A stretch of 17,720 bases of DNA from an uncultured Eubacteriales bacterium (GCA_902406135.1 CABPCX010000007.1:1-17720); one strand, 5' to 3'. Counted from the first letter of the stretch, positions 6,994 to 14,090 are shown. Made by a program: numbers and translations. Notes: a model not told the origin generated them from the sequence alone.

Positions 6994-7689
6994 TCAATTT
7001 AAACTTTGCACGTAGTCCAAGTGTTCGGATATTTTTCTGACAGCCTCAACGCTGTCGCCTTTAACAACGGCCTGATAGATTTCCAGGTGCTGTTTATATA
7101 TCACCTGTCCGGAGCCGTCCTTTTTAATTGCTTCGCTGCGGTTATATTTAACCGTTTTTTCGAGGATATACTCAGTCAGGTTCTGGGCCACCAGAAGGAG
7201 CCTGTTGCCTGTAAGCTCAAATATGCGTCTATGGAACAGGATGTCCAGTTTAACGCTCTGAGAGCAGTTGTCAATGGATTTTTCCATCTCATCGACTATA
7301 TCCTTCAAGTCTTTGAAAAAGTCTTCTGTTTCACCTCTGAGGGCAAGACGTCTGATGGAGCCTTCCTCAAGGATCTTTCTGAACTCCTGCAGATCTTTCT
7401 CTATATCACGATTAGCCAGAATTACCGGCCAAATCATAGAAAGGAACGGTTCGACATTAAAATCGGACACTACAGAGCCTTCACCGGGACGAATCTCAAT
7501 GATGCCCATAATTTCCATTACTTTAAGCGCTTCCCTTACAGAAGTCCTGCTGACATTAAGCATTTCAGCAAGCGACCTTTCGGGAGGGAGCTTGTCACCT
7601 TTTTTAAGGCTACCGTCATGGATAAGATCTACTATCTGTTCAACAATGTTTTTGTAAATTTTCTGGGTTTGGACAGTTTTGAGTTCCAT
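6994..7689 (-). CDS. GntR-family transcriptional regulator, FadR/FCD subfamily (lactate-type)
   Basis: 231 residues from the ATG at 7689. I chose this start because AAAGGAG lies 5 bases before it and the N-terminus then reads like other family members; an in-frame upstream extension to 7728 has no such support. The winged-helix domain covers about 8-75 (PPERSLAEMLNVSRTSVREA, then MGIIEIRPGEGS). The FCD ligand domain covers about 95-225, with the usual metal/ligand residues Asp149, His153, His201 and His223. LldR, PdhR and LutR belong to this subfamily and respond to lactate or pyruvate. I infer that it controls the adjacent dehydrogenase cluster through the operator at 6953-6963, and perhaps itself through the inverted repeat at 7742-7760. 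The ligand cannot be read from sequence. Confidence 0.9.
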   Translation of the reverse strand: MELKTVQTQKIYKNIVEQIVDLIHDGSLKKGDKLPPERSLAEMLNVSRTSVREALKVMEIMGIIEIRPGEGSVVSDFNVEPFLSMIWPVILANRDIEKDLQEFRKILEEGSIRRLALRGETEDFFKDLKDIVDEMEKSIDNCSQSVKLDILFHRRIFELTGNRLLLVAQNLTEYILEKTVKYNRSEAIKKDGSGQVIYKQHLEIYQAVVKGDSVEAVRKISEHLDYVQSLN

Positions 7690-7741
7690 GACAACTCCTT
7701 TCCTTCCGCCCGAAAAATTTCTAAGCACGCTGTTATACAGA

Positions 7742-7788
7742 TTTACTTTGTACTAGTAAAGGGTACTAAAAAAATAAAGGAGTGTCAA
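7742..7788 (-). promoter_or_regulatory. Regulator promoter with overlapping inverted repeat
   Basis: On the minus strand TTGACA (7783-7788), a 17-bp spacer and TACCCT (7760-7765) form the promoter, with a good -35 and a poor -10. An inverted repeat TTTACT (7742-7747) / AGTAAA (7755-7760), with central TACTAGTA, covers the predicted start site and is a candidate autoregulatory operator. A degenerate TGGTcctAC half-palindrome lies at 7808-7816, about 20 bp upstream of the -35 box. Confidence 0.6.
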
Positions 7789-7789
7789 T

Positions 7790-8123
7790 CGTGATTTTTG
7801 ACATATTTGGTCCTACGTTTTTATAAAAAACATCCTAAGCAGGCGTATTTTTTCAAAATTTATTACAGCTTCAAAAAAATGTGTAGATTTTTGATTAATG
7901 GTTTCACAAAAAATAACTGATTTTTATACAAAACCGATAAAGAAATATCCACCAATAAGACAGGTGGATACTTCTTCTCAAAATGTGCAGATTGTTAAAA
8001 AATTATAAATCTTTTCTAAGCTGCCTATACCGACAGTATATGACTTGTTAAACTTTTTAACAAACTTTTTCGTTAAATTAATATTTAACACAGTCCAAAA
8101 AGCACGCAAAATTTCAGTTGGCC
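7790..8123. other. AT-rich intergenic stretch upstream of the regulator
   Basis: No gene is seen on either strand. The stretch contains a hairpin at 7946-7970 (listed separately) and two TTAAC-type palindromes: TTGTTAAA-ctt-TTTAACAA at 8045-8063 and GTTAAAT-taat-ATTTAAC at 8072-8089. The rest is low-complexity AT. Confidence 0.5.
7946..7970 (-). terminator. Terminator-like hairpin downstream of the hydroxyacid dehydrogenase
   Basis: A perfect 8-bp stem (TATCCACC 7946-7953, GGTGGATA 7963-7970) with a 9-nt loop is followed on the minus strand by TTTCTTT. It is about 150 bases past the stop codon at 8124, so a long 3' UTR would be required. The stem could instead serve another role. Confidence 0.5.
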
Positions 8124-9089
8124 TTATTTTATCTTGCATACGTTTACGGGATTTCCGTCCAGATAAGCATAAAGATTATCGAAAACTATCCTAGCTCTTC
8201 TTATCATAGACTCTTTAGACGCAAATGCCACGTGAGGTGTAAGCAGAGTATTTTTAGCGTTAAGAAGAGGATAGTCAGCGGGAATAGGAGGCTCCATATC
8301 GAATACGTCGATGGCAGCTCCGGCTATTTTTCCGCCGTTAAGGGCTTCGGCAAGGGCAGCATTGTCAACTACAGCGCCTCTTGCGCAGTTGATAAGGATA
8401 GCGCTTGGTTTCATAAGAGCTATCTTTTCAGCATCAAGGAATCCCTTTGTCTCAGCTGTTGAAGGTATATGTAAAGATACTATATCGCTTTCTTTTAAAA
8501 GTGTTTCCAAATCCGTATATTCGATGCCGGCCTTTTCTGCTTCGGGTTTTACCGTCCTGCTGTATCCCAGTACACGGCAGCCAAAGGCTTTAAAGAGAGC
8601 GGCTGTCATAACGCCGATTCTTCCTGTACCGATGATTCCGACGGTCTTTGTGCCAAGCTCAGTGCCCATAAGGCCTGCTGAAGCAAGGGTTTTGCCTTCT
8701 CTTACGGCTTTGTCGCCCTCGTTAATCTTTCTGAGAACGTTTATGGCCATACCAACAGCCAGCTCGGAAACGGTTTCATTTGAATATCCGGCCGCATTGC
8801 ATACGGTAACGTTTTTATCAGCGCAGGCTTTGAGACCCACATGGTCTATGCCTGTAAAAGCCACATTGAGCATTTTTATGTTCTGGCATTTTTCTATTAC
8901 GCTGTCGGGGAGAGGGTTATTAGCAATCATAACGATGTCGCTGTCCTTTGCTCTTTCATAGAGCTCATTGGGGTCAGTAGTTTTTTCGGGATAAAAAACA
9001 AATTCGTGGCCCTTTTCCTTAAGCGGCGCCGAAAGCTCGTCCATAAGAGCTGCATCTATTCCTATGGGTTCCAAAAGACTTATTTTCAT
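8124..9089 (-). CDS. D-isomer-specific 2-hydroxyacid dehydrogenase, NAD(P)-dependent
   Basis: 321 residues, normal for the family. The Rossmann motif GTGRIG lies at 154-159. The catalytic triad is Arg237 (NCARGAVVD), Glu266 (DMEPP) and His286 (LTPHVAF). It reversibly reduces a 2-oxoacid to a D-2-hydroxyacid; candidates are pyruvate, glyoxylate/hydroxypyruvate or a branched/aromatic 2-oxoacid. The residues after the second beta strand read 'VLGYSRT' rather than the acidic 'YD' usual in NAD-specific members, so NADP(H) use is plausible. AAAGGAGGAG precedes the ATG. The gene is transcribed alone from an extended -10 promoter (9149-9157). Its position next to the 2-hydroxyacid/Etf cluster suggests a shared metabolite pool, but it has its own promoter. 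The exact substrate is not assignable. Confidence 0.9.
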   Translation of the reverse strand: MKISLLEPIGIDAALMDELSAPLKEKGHEFVFYPEKTTDPNELYERAKDSDIVMIANNPLPDSVIEKCQNIKMLNVAFTGIDHVGLKACADKNVTVCNAAGYSNETVSELAVGMAINVLRKINEGDKAVREGKTLASAGLMGTELGTKTVGIIGTGRIGVMTAALFKAFGCRVLGYSRTVKPEAEKAGIEYTDLETLLKESDIVSLHIPSTAETKGFLDAEKIALMKPSAILINCARGAVVDNAALAEALNGGKIAGAAIDVFDMEPPIPADYPLLNAKNTLLTPHVAFASKESMIRRARIVFDNLYAYLDGNPVNVCKIK

Positions 9090-9148
9090 TAATATATCTC
9101 CTCCTTTATTTACCTGCGAATCCGCAAAATTGGTACTGCCTATATAAG

Positions 9149-9157
9149 ATTATAACA
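9149..9157 (-). promoter_or_regulatory. Extended -10 promoter of the hydroxyacid dehydrogenase
   Basis: TGTTATAAT on the minus strand combines a perfect TATAAT (9149-9154) with the TGn extension. No good -35 is visible at the expected distance, which fits the extended -10 class. The predicted leader is about 50 nt. Confidence 0.6.
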
Positions 9158-9227
9158 TAATCAAATATAAATTCCTACATTAAATTAGACTTATAAATTA
9201 AAATTGAAGGGAAGTTGTCGAAATTTC

Positions 9228-9257
9228 TTGACTTTACAAAAAACAAGACGTTATAAT
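9228..9257 (+). promoter_or_regulatory. Promoter of the MATE operon
   Basis: TTGACT (9228-9233), an 18-bp spacer and TATAAT (9252-9257) are seen. The predicted transcript start is about 9264, leaving a leader of about 117 nt that contains a terminator hairpin. Confidence 0.78.
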
Positions 9258-9288
9258 CTATTGTGCACAGCGTAAGCGCAGGTAATAT

Positions 9289-9310
9289 ACAGCGTCTGAC
9301 GCTGTTTTTT
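9289..9310 (+). terminator. Leader terminator (attenuator) upstream of the MATE gene
   Basis: A perfect 7-bp stem ACAGCGT (9289-9295) / ACGCTGT (9299-9305) with a 3-nt loop runs into six T (9305-9310). It lies after the promoter and 70 bases before the start codon, with no upstream gene on this strand, so it can only act on the MATE leader transcript. A second copy of the left arm, ACAGCGT, lies at 9267-9273 and can compete for the same right arm. Confidence 0.7.
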
Positions 9311-9380
9311 CAGGTTATGGTAGCTTTCCTTAAAAAGACTCCTCAGAGCAATGTAGTCAACTGTTTGAACGGAGGTAACT

Positions 9381-10748
9381 ATGGAAGAAAAACAAATAAC
9401 TAACAAGATGGGTATTGAACCCGTAGGAAGTCTTATTCTCAAGATGGGCATACCCATGATACTGTCGATGATGCTTCAGGCCTTTTATAACATCGTAGAC
9501 AGTTATTTCGTAAGCAGTATGGAAGGTGTAGGAGACGCTGCCGTAAATGCTCTTACTCTGGCCTTCCCCATACAGGCCCTTATGGTAGCTTTAGCCATAG
9601 GTACGGGTGTAGGTGTTAACTCCCTGCTTTCAAAGTTTTTAGGTATGGGAGACAGAAAGACAGCCAGCAGAATAGCGGGCAATGCTGTTTTTCTTAGTGT
9701 ATGTACATATATATTGTTTTTAATTTTCGGACTGTTCTTTGTGGACGCCTATATTTCGTCCCAGACATCGGACCCCATAATACAGGAAATGGGCTGTTCC
9801 TACCTTAAAATATGTACGGTATTATCCTTTGGCTCAGTTATATATATGATATACGAAAAGCTTCTTCAGGGAACAGGCAAAACAGTGCTTTCTACAATCG
9901 CACAGGTATCCGGAGCCATAACCAACATAATCCTTGACCCTATAATGATATTTGGTATGTTTGGATGTCCTGCTTTAGGCATCGCAGGTGCCGCCTATGC
10001 GACGGTTATAGGCCAGGCTGTATCCCTTGTTTTAGGAATGATATTCCACCATACAAAGAATAAAGAAATCGAAACAAAGGCCGAGTATCTTGTTCCCGAT
10101 AAGGAAATCATCACAGCAATATACCGTGTCGGAATACCGGCCATAATAATGCAGGCACTTATGTCAGTAATGACATACTGCATAAATATAATTTTCGTAA
10201 GAGTATCAGGTTCAGTTGTTACGGCCTACGGAATATACTTCAAAATACAGCAGTTTGTATTCTTTGCGGCCTTCGGACTTAACAATGCCATTATTCCCAT
10301 TGTGGCATTTAACTACGGAATGAGAGACAGAGCCAGAATATCCAAGGCAATCAGATGCGGCCTTCTCTATAATGCCATTATAATGCTTGCAGGAGCCGTT
10401 CTTCTTCAGGTATTCGGAAAACAGATAATCGGTTTATTTGACGTATCAACGGAAGTAAAGGAACTCAGTATACAGGCAGTAAGGATAGTTACCCTTGGCT
10501 ACATATTCGTCGGAGCCAACGTAATTTTCCAGGGTATATTCCAGGCATTGGGCGAAGGTATTAAGTCCCTGGTTATTTCCGCAATAAGACTTATTATTGT
10601 GGTTCTTCCTCTGGCATATTTCTTTACCACCCTTCCCAATGCACAGAATATCGTATGGGCAGCATTCCCCATAGCTGAAGCCTGCGGACTTGTTGTTTCA
10701 ATATTATTTATGTCTAGAGTTTCCAAAAACAAACTTTCCCGTATCTAG
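9381..10748 (+). CDS. MATE-family multidrug/metabolite exporter (MepA/DinF-like)
   Basis: 455 residues, the normal MATE length, with about 12 hydrophobic segments in two similar halves. The first helix reads 'IPMILSMMLQAFYNIVDSYFVS', split here as IPMILSMMLQ and AFYNIVDSYFVS, typical of the family. The second half begins near residue 235 with 'YRVGIPAIIMQALMSVM'. MATE proteins export cationic drugs or metabolites across the cytoplasmic membrane in exchange for Na+ or H+; the substrate is unknown here. GGAGG sits 6 bases before the ATG. Expression appears to be gated by the leader terminator at 9289-9310. The stop codon overlaps the ribosome binding site of the next gene, so the two are translated from one message. 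Confidence 0.93.
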   Translation: MEEKQITNKMGIEPVGSLILKMGIPMILSMMLQAFYNIVDSYFVSSMEGVGDAAVNALTLAFPIQALMVALAIGTGVGVNSLLSKFLGMGDRKTASRIAGNAVFLSVCTYILFLIFGLFFVDAYISSQTSDPIIQEMGCSYLKICTVLSFGSVIYMIYEKLLQGTGKTVLSTIAQVSGAITNIILDPIMIFGMFGCPALGIAGAAYATVIGQAVSLVLGMIFHHTKNKEIETKAEYLVPDKEIITAIYRVGIPAIIMQALMSVMTYCINIIFVRVSGSVVTAYGIYFKIQQFVFFAAFGLNNAIIPIVAFNYGMRDRARISKAIRCGLLYNAIIMLAGAVLLQVFGKQIIGLFDVSTEVKELSIQAVRIVTLGYIFVGANVIFQGIFQALGEGIKSLVISAIRLIIVVLPLAYFFTTLPNAQNIVWAAFPIAEACGLVVSILFMSRVSKNKLSRI

Positions 10749-10760
10749 GAGGCGATATAA

Positions 10761-11363
10761 ATGTCAAAGAATATAATAACTATCAGCCGTGAATTCGGAA
10801 GCGGCGGAAGAACCATCGGAAAAGAAGTTGCAAAAAAACTGGGCTATGCTTATTACGATAAGGAGCTTGTTAAAATGGTAGCCCTTGAGACCGGCCTTGA
10901 TGAAGGTTTTATAGAGCAGGAAGGCGAATATGCCCCCAATAAAAACTTTTTCTCATACTTATTTTCATCATCTGCCCCCGGCGTTATGAATGGAATGTCC
11001 ATGGAAGACTTTTTATGGGTAATGCAGAGAAAGATAGTGCTTGATATAGCCGAAAAAGGAAACTGCGTTATCGTTGGACGCTGTGCCGACTATATATTAA
11101 AGGAAAGAACAGACTGCTTAAATGTATTTGTACATTCAAGTATGCCTAAAAGAGCGGAAAGAATTGTCCGTCTCTACGGCGAGAGCGAAAAGACTCCCGA
11201 AAAGAGACTTGAAGAAAAGGACAAAACAAGAAGCCTTTACTATAAGCGCCATACAGGAAGAGAATGGGGCGACGCAAGAAACTACAATCTTTCCCTGGAC
11301 AGCGGAATGTTTGGCATTGATAAATGCGTTGATATAATAATCGGACTTTCAAAAATAGACTGA
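10761..11363 (+). CDS. Cytidylate-kinase-like family protein
   Basis: 200 residues. A P-loop-like segment 'SREFGSGGRTIGK' lies at 9-21, and the family motif 'VIVGRCADYIL' lies at 103-113. These match the cytidylate-kinase-like family, which is related to but distinct from the Cmk of nucleotide synthesis. The C-terminal half is rich in Arg/Lys (about 130-175), as in the lid of nucleoside monophosphate kinases. The true substrate of this family is not established to my knowledge. It starts 12 bases after the MATE stop with AGGAGG overlapping that stop, and is followed by a strong terminator. The tight coupling suggests a job linked to the exporter, but that is inference. Confidence 0.85.
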   Translation: MSKNIITISREFGSGGRTIGKEVAKKLGYAYYDKELVKMVALETGLDEGFIEQEGEYAPNKNFFSYLFSSSAPGVMNGMSMEDFLWVMQRKIVLDIAEKGNCVIVGRCADYILKERTDCLNVFVHSSMPKRAERIVRLYGESEKTPEKRLEEKDKTRSLYYKRHTGREWGDARNYNLSLDSGMFGIDKCVDIIIGLSKID

Positions 11364-11367
11364 TACG

Positions 11368-11398
11368 AAAAAAGGGAGCGTTAAACGCTCCCTTTTTT
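11368..11398 (+). terminator. Terminator of the MATE operon
   Basis: An 8-bp stem GGGAGCGT (11374-11381) / ACGCTCCC (11385-11392) with a 3-nt loop is flanked by six A and six T. It is 4 bases after the kinase-like gene and symmetric enough to work in both directions. Confidence 0.93.
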
Positions 11399-11452
11399 AT
11401 ATGCTCTTTCCAAGGCTTTAAAAATATTTCTAAACCGCAAAACTTTAATATA

Positions 11453-11481
11453 AAAAGAACGTCTCAAAGAGACGTTCTTTT
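11453..11481 (-). terminator. Terminator of the SLH surface-protein gene
   Basis: A 13-bp perfect stem (11453-11465 with 11469-11481, core GAACGTCTC / GAGACGTTC) with an AAA loop and A/T flanks lies 25 bases after the SLH gene stop. With the preceding terminator it insulates two convergent units. Confidence 0.9.
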
Positions 11482-11505
11482 ACTTTTAAATTAAATATGC
11501 AGTTA

Positions 11506-14007
11506 TTACATAGCTAAGAGTGATGCTACCCATCCTCTTGTTGCGTTGGGCGCTCCGCCAACATAGATTTCAGGTGTCTTTCCGTTTGCTATAGCGCTCA
11601 TTCTTTCAAACTGCTCTGTTGTAAGAGCGTCATCAGGACCAAATACGTCGCCGTATCCTGCTACGATTCCCTGCTCGTATGCCCAAGCTACTGCTTTTGC
11701 ATACCAATCGTCTGATGTTACATCAAGGAAAGGTGCAACATTCTGGGGTTCAGGTTTTCCTGCTTTGTTCCAAAGTACTGTTGCTCCCATACCTCTTGTG
11801 AGTGTTCCGTTGGGTGCGAATCCTCCGTCGCCAATACCTGCCATCCAGCCGTTTTCATATACTTTGATGATTGCATCATAGTTAGGGTTGTCTTTACCTA
11901 CGTCTGAGAAAGGTCCTGCCTCCTCTTCGGGTGTTACTACAGGCTCATTCTTTTCGTCTTCTTCGTCATCTCTTTCTACTCTGCCTTCTTCAAGTGAGTA
12001 GCTGTGGCTGGGTTTTGAACTGTCCTTTATAAGTTTAGGTGTAGCTGTAAATGTGTCACCATTTATATGGTTAAGAAGTTTTTCCGTAAATGTGTCATAA
12101 ACTTCTCCGTCAATAATCCATCCCTTAAATGTATAGCCTTTTTCCTTATAATCAGGAAGGTTTTCACCTATATTAGCTACATTATATTCTTTTTTCTTTA
12201 TTATGTCTCCGTCACTGTCTTTAAATTCAATTGAACCGCTTCTGCTATCGTTAAATATTGTTATTAAACTAAATCCATTGGGGTTTGTAAATGTAACTTT
12301 ATCGTTATCGTTATTATTATTAAGAGTAGCTTTATAGTAATATGTTCTTCCGTTATGGATATGCTTTACGAAAAGATTGTCTTCATTGAACATATCGCTA
12401 GGTACAGGTATTGTTACCTCAACTTCTTTTGTTACATCAAGTTTTTCTCCTTCTTTAATTGTTTTAGTAGATGTTCCTGATGTAGCTTCGAGCTTATACA
12501 TAGGTGTAACATCTACAGTGAAAGTTTTTTCTGTTTCAGTATTTACATAATTTTCTACTTTAACATCAAGATATGTAACTACCTTAATCTCGATGTCTGC
12601 TTCATTATCTACTTCAAGAGCTTTCTTAGCGTCATCTACATCGCTCTTTGTAACCACATCTTTGACATTGTTTTCTAATCCAGCTACTGTAGTATCATTC
12701 GCTATTGTGTTTTCAAAATTACTAGGAAGTGTTACTCCTTCAGTCACTTCTACAACAGTATCATCTGTTTCTGTTGTAACTACAGTCTCACCAACTGTAT
12801 CTGCAACAACTTTTACATTTAAATAGCTTTCTTCATCAGCGAGTTTAGCACCATCCATAAGATAAATTGTCTGGCCTTCAACCGGGCTATAATATTCACC
12901 ATCTATATTCACATTTGTTTCTTCATCCAGCTTTGCTCCTGTAACAGTTACATCTCCGCTTACTGTTATTTTAGCAGGGTATGCAGGATATTTAGGGTTT
13001 AATGTCTCTATTGCGTTTTTCTCACATCCGCAATCAATGTTACACTTATTGATTGTTCCTTCATTGATAACTTCATATGAACCACCATTTGATACGGATA
13101 CACCATCGGGGTTCAATAAAACTCTATCGATTTCACCATAATTTTTAAGAACAACATCGCCCTTAATATATCCTCTCATAGCCATATATAAATTAGTCTT
13201 AACGACCGCATCTTTATTTACAATCATTTCGGCGCTTCCAGTATATCCATTTGCTCCTGTAACAGCACTGTAAGGTCCGTTTATCTCACCATTTACAGTA
13301 CATGAAACTCTTCCAATTCCGCCATAAGAATAGCTTGCACCAAAATAATAGAAAACTTCTCCATTTATAACTACATTTGCTTCTTTTACAAAGTTTTTTG
13401 CAGTTCCAGTTCCTTCTCCTACATCAACAACGTCCTCAATCTGAGGGCCAACAGCTGAGTTTCCACCTGCATAAAGAAGTCTTACTTCTCCGTCAACAAC
13501 TATATCTACATTTCCAACCTGAGCTTTGCTTGTACCATCTCCATGAGATGTTAAACCGCCGCCATATACATTTAAAGCAGCAGCACCTTCATCAATCTCA
13601 ATTCTAACATTATCAGTCTTTGAGTCAGCATATCCTCCGCCAAAAATCGTATTTACCTTGGCTCCGTCTTTAATCCTTATAGTTACATCACTGTGTTCTC
13701 CATTGTTATCAATGTCATCATTTCCACCGGCAAATATTGTTAATCCCTCTGCTGACGCAACATTTTTGTCAAATGTATAATCAGTCTCTCCAACTGTTAC
13801 TATCAGGCCATTCCCTTTATTATCGGGAGCAACAATAATATCATTACCGTTTGCAAAAAATACATTGTTATATACTTTTCCAGCATCAGGTGTATTAATA
13901 TTATTTACTGTTGGAAGCTTATTATCCGCCAGCGCAGTAAAACTGCATACGCTTAAGGCCATAACCGCACCCAAAAGTCCGGCCGTAAGTTTTTTGAACT
14001 TTTTCAT
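11506..14007 (-). CDS. Secreted S-layer-homology (SLH) domain surface protein
   Basis: 833 residues. A signal peptide covers 1-27 (MKKFKKLTAGLLGAVMALSV, probable cut after ALA). Residues about 70-330 are Gly-rich with repeated 'V.I.GEV....GG' rungs, suggesting a beta-solenoid. Residues about 591-660 resemble an InlB-type B-repeat ('GYTFKGWIIDGEVYD'). An acidic linker (about 661-696) leads to SLH motif 1 (about 699-745) and motif 2 (about 758-808). Only the tail of a third SLH motif is left (about 815-833, 'NATRGWVASLLAM'). SLH domains anchor proteins to secondary cell-wall polymers, so this is an exported surface protein; its ligand is unknown. Signal peptide, linker and promoter closely match the gene at 1-1731. 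AAAGGAGGA lies 7 bases before the ATG. Transcription starts from a promoter with a G10 spacer. Confidence 0.92.
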   Translation of the reverse strand: MKKFKKLTAGLLGAVMALSVCSFTALADNKLPTVNNINTPDAGKVYNNVFFANGNDIIVAPDNKGNGLIVTVGETDYTFDKNVASAEGLTIFAGGNDDIDNNGEHSDVTIRIKDGAKVNTIFGGGYADSKTDNVRIEIDEGAAALNVYGGGLTSHGDGTSKAQVGNVDIVVDGEVRLLYAGGNSAVGPQIEDVVDVGEGTGTAKNFVKEANVVINGEVFYYFGASYSYGGIGRVSCTVNGEINGPYSAVTGANGYTGSAEMIVNKDAVVKTNLYMAMRGYIKGDVVLKNYGEIDRVLLNPDGVSVSNGGSYEVINEGTINKCNIDCGCEKNAIETLNPKYPAYPAKITVSGDVTVTGAKLDEETNVNIDGEYYSPVEGQTIYLMDGAKLADEESYLNVKVVADTVGETVVTTETDDTVVEVTEGVTLPSNFENTIANDTTVAGLENNVKDVVTKSDVDDAKKALEVDNEADIEIKVVTYLDVKVENYVNTETEKTFTVDVTPMYKLEATSGTSTKTIKEGEKLDVTKEVEVTIPVPSDMFNEDNLFVKHIHNGRTYYYKATLNNNNDNDKVTFTNPNGFSLITIFNDSRSGSIEFKDSDGDIIKKKEYNVANIGENLPDYKEKGYTFKGWIIDGEVYDTFTEKLLNHINGDTFTATPKLIKDSSKPSHSYSLEEGRVERDDEEDEKNEPVVTPEEEAGPFSDVGKDNPNYDAIIKVYENGWMAGIGDGGFAPNGTLTRGMGATVLWNKAGKPEPQNVAPFLDVTSDDWYAKAVAWAYEQGIVAGYGDVFGPDDALTTEQFERMSAIANGKTPEIYVGGAPNATRGWVASLLAM
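11947..12006 (-). repeat. Linker segment shared with the paralogous gene (copy of 1-60)
   Basis: These 60 bases match positions 1-60 in the same orientation at 54 of 60 positions by eye. The match encodes the acidic pre-SLH linker. The copies lie about 11.9 kb apart as direct repeats, and the match may extend beyond the left edge of the window into the SLH region. Confidence 0.85.
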
Positions 14008-14061
14008 ATAACATCCTCCTTTAATTTTCTTTAGCTTTTTTGAGCTAATAACTCATATTCT

Positions 14062-14090
14062 ATTTTACCCCCCCCCCAGAAAAATTTCAA
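14062..14090 (-). promoter_or_regulatory. Promoter with G10 homopolymer spacer
   Basis: On the minus strand TTGAAA (14085-14090) is followed by a 17-bp spacer made of TTTTTCT plus ten G (14068-14077), then TAAAAT (14062-14067). The transcript should start near 14055, about 48 nt before the ATG at 14007. The leader contains a 6-bp hairpin (TTAGCT 14031-14036, AGCTAA 14043-14048). The spacer is at the optimum of 17 bp with ten G; the paralogue has nine G and 16 bp. Confidence 0.76.

Noticed and set aside
7006..7794. Plus-strand open frame of 262 codons opposite the GntR regulator
   Set aside because: It is antisense to clear winged-helix and FCD motifs, has no ribosome binding site and has a shadow-like composition.
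9262..9404. GTG-started open frame through the MATE leader as a leader peptide
   Set aside because: It begins at the predicted transcript start without a ribosome binding site and overlaps the MATE start out of frame; no regulatory codon run is seen.
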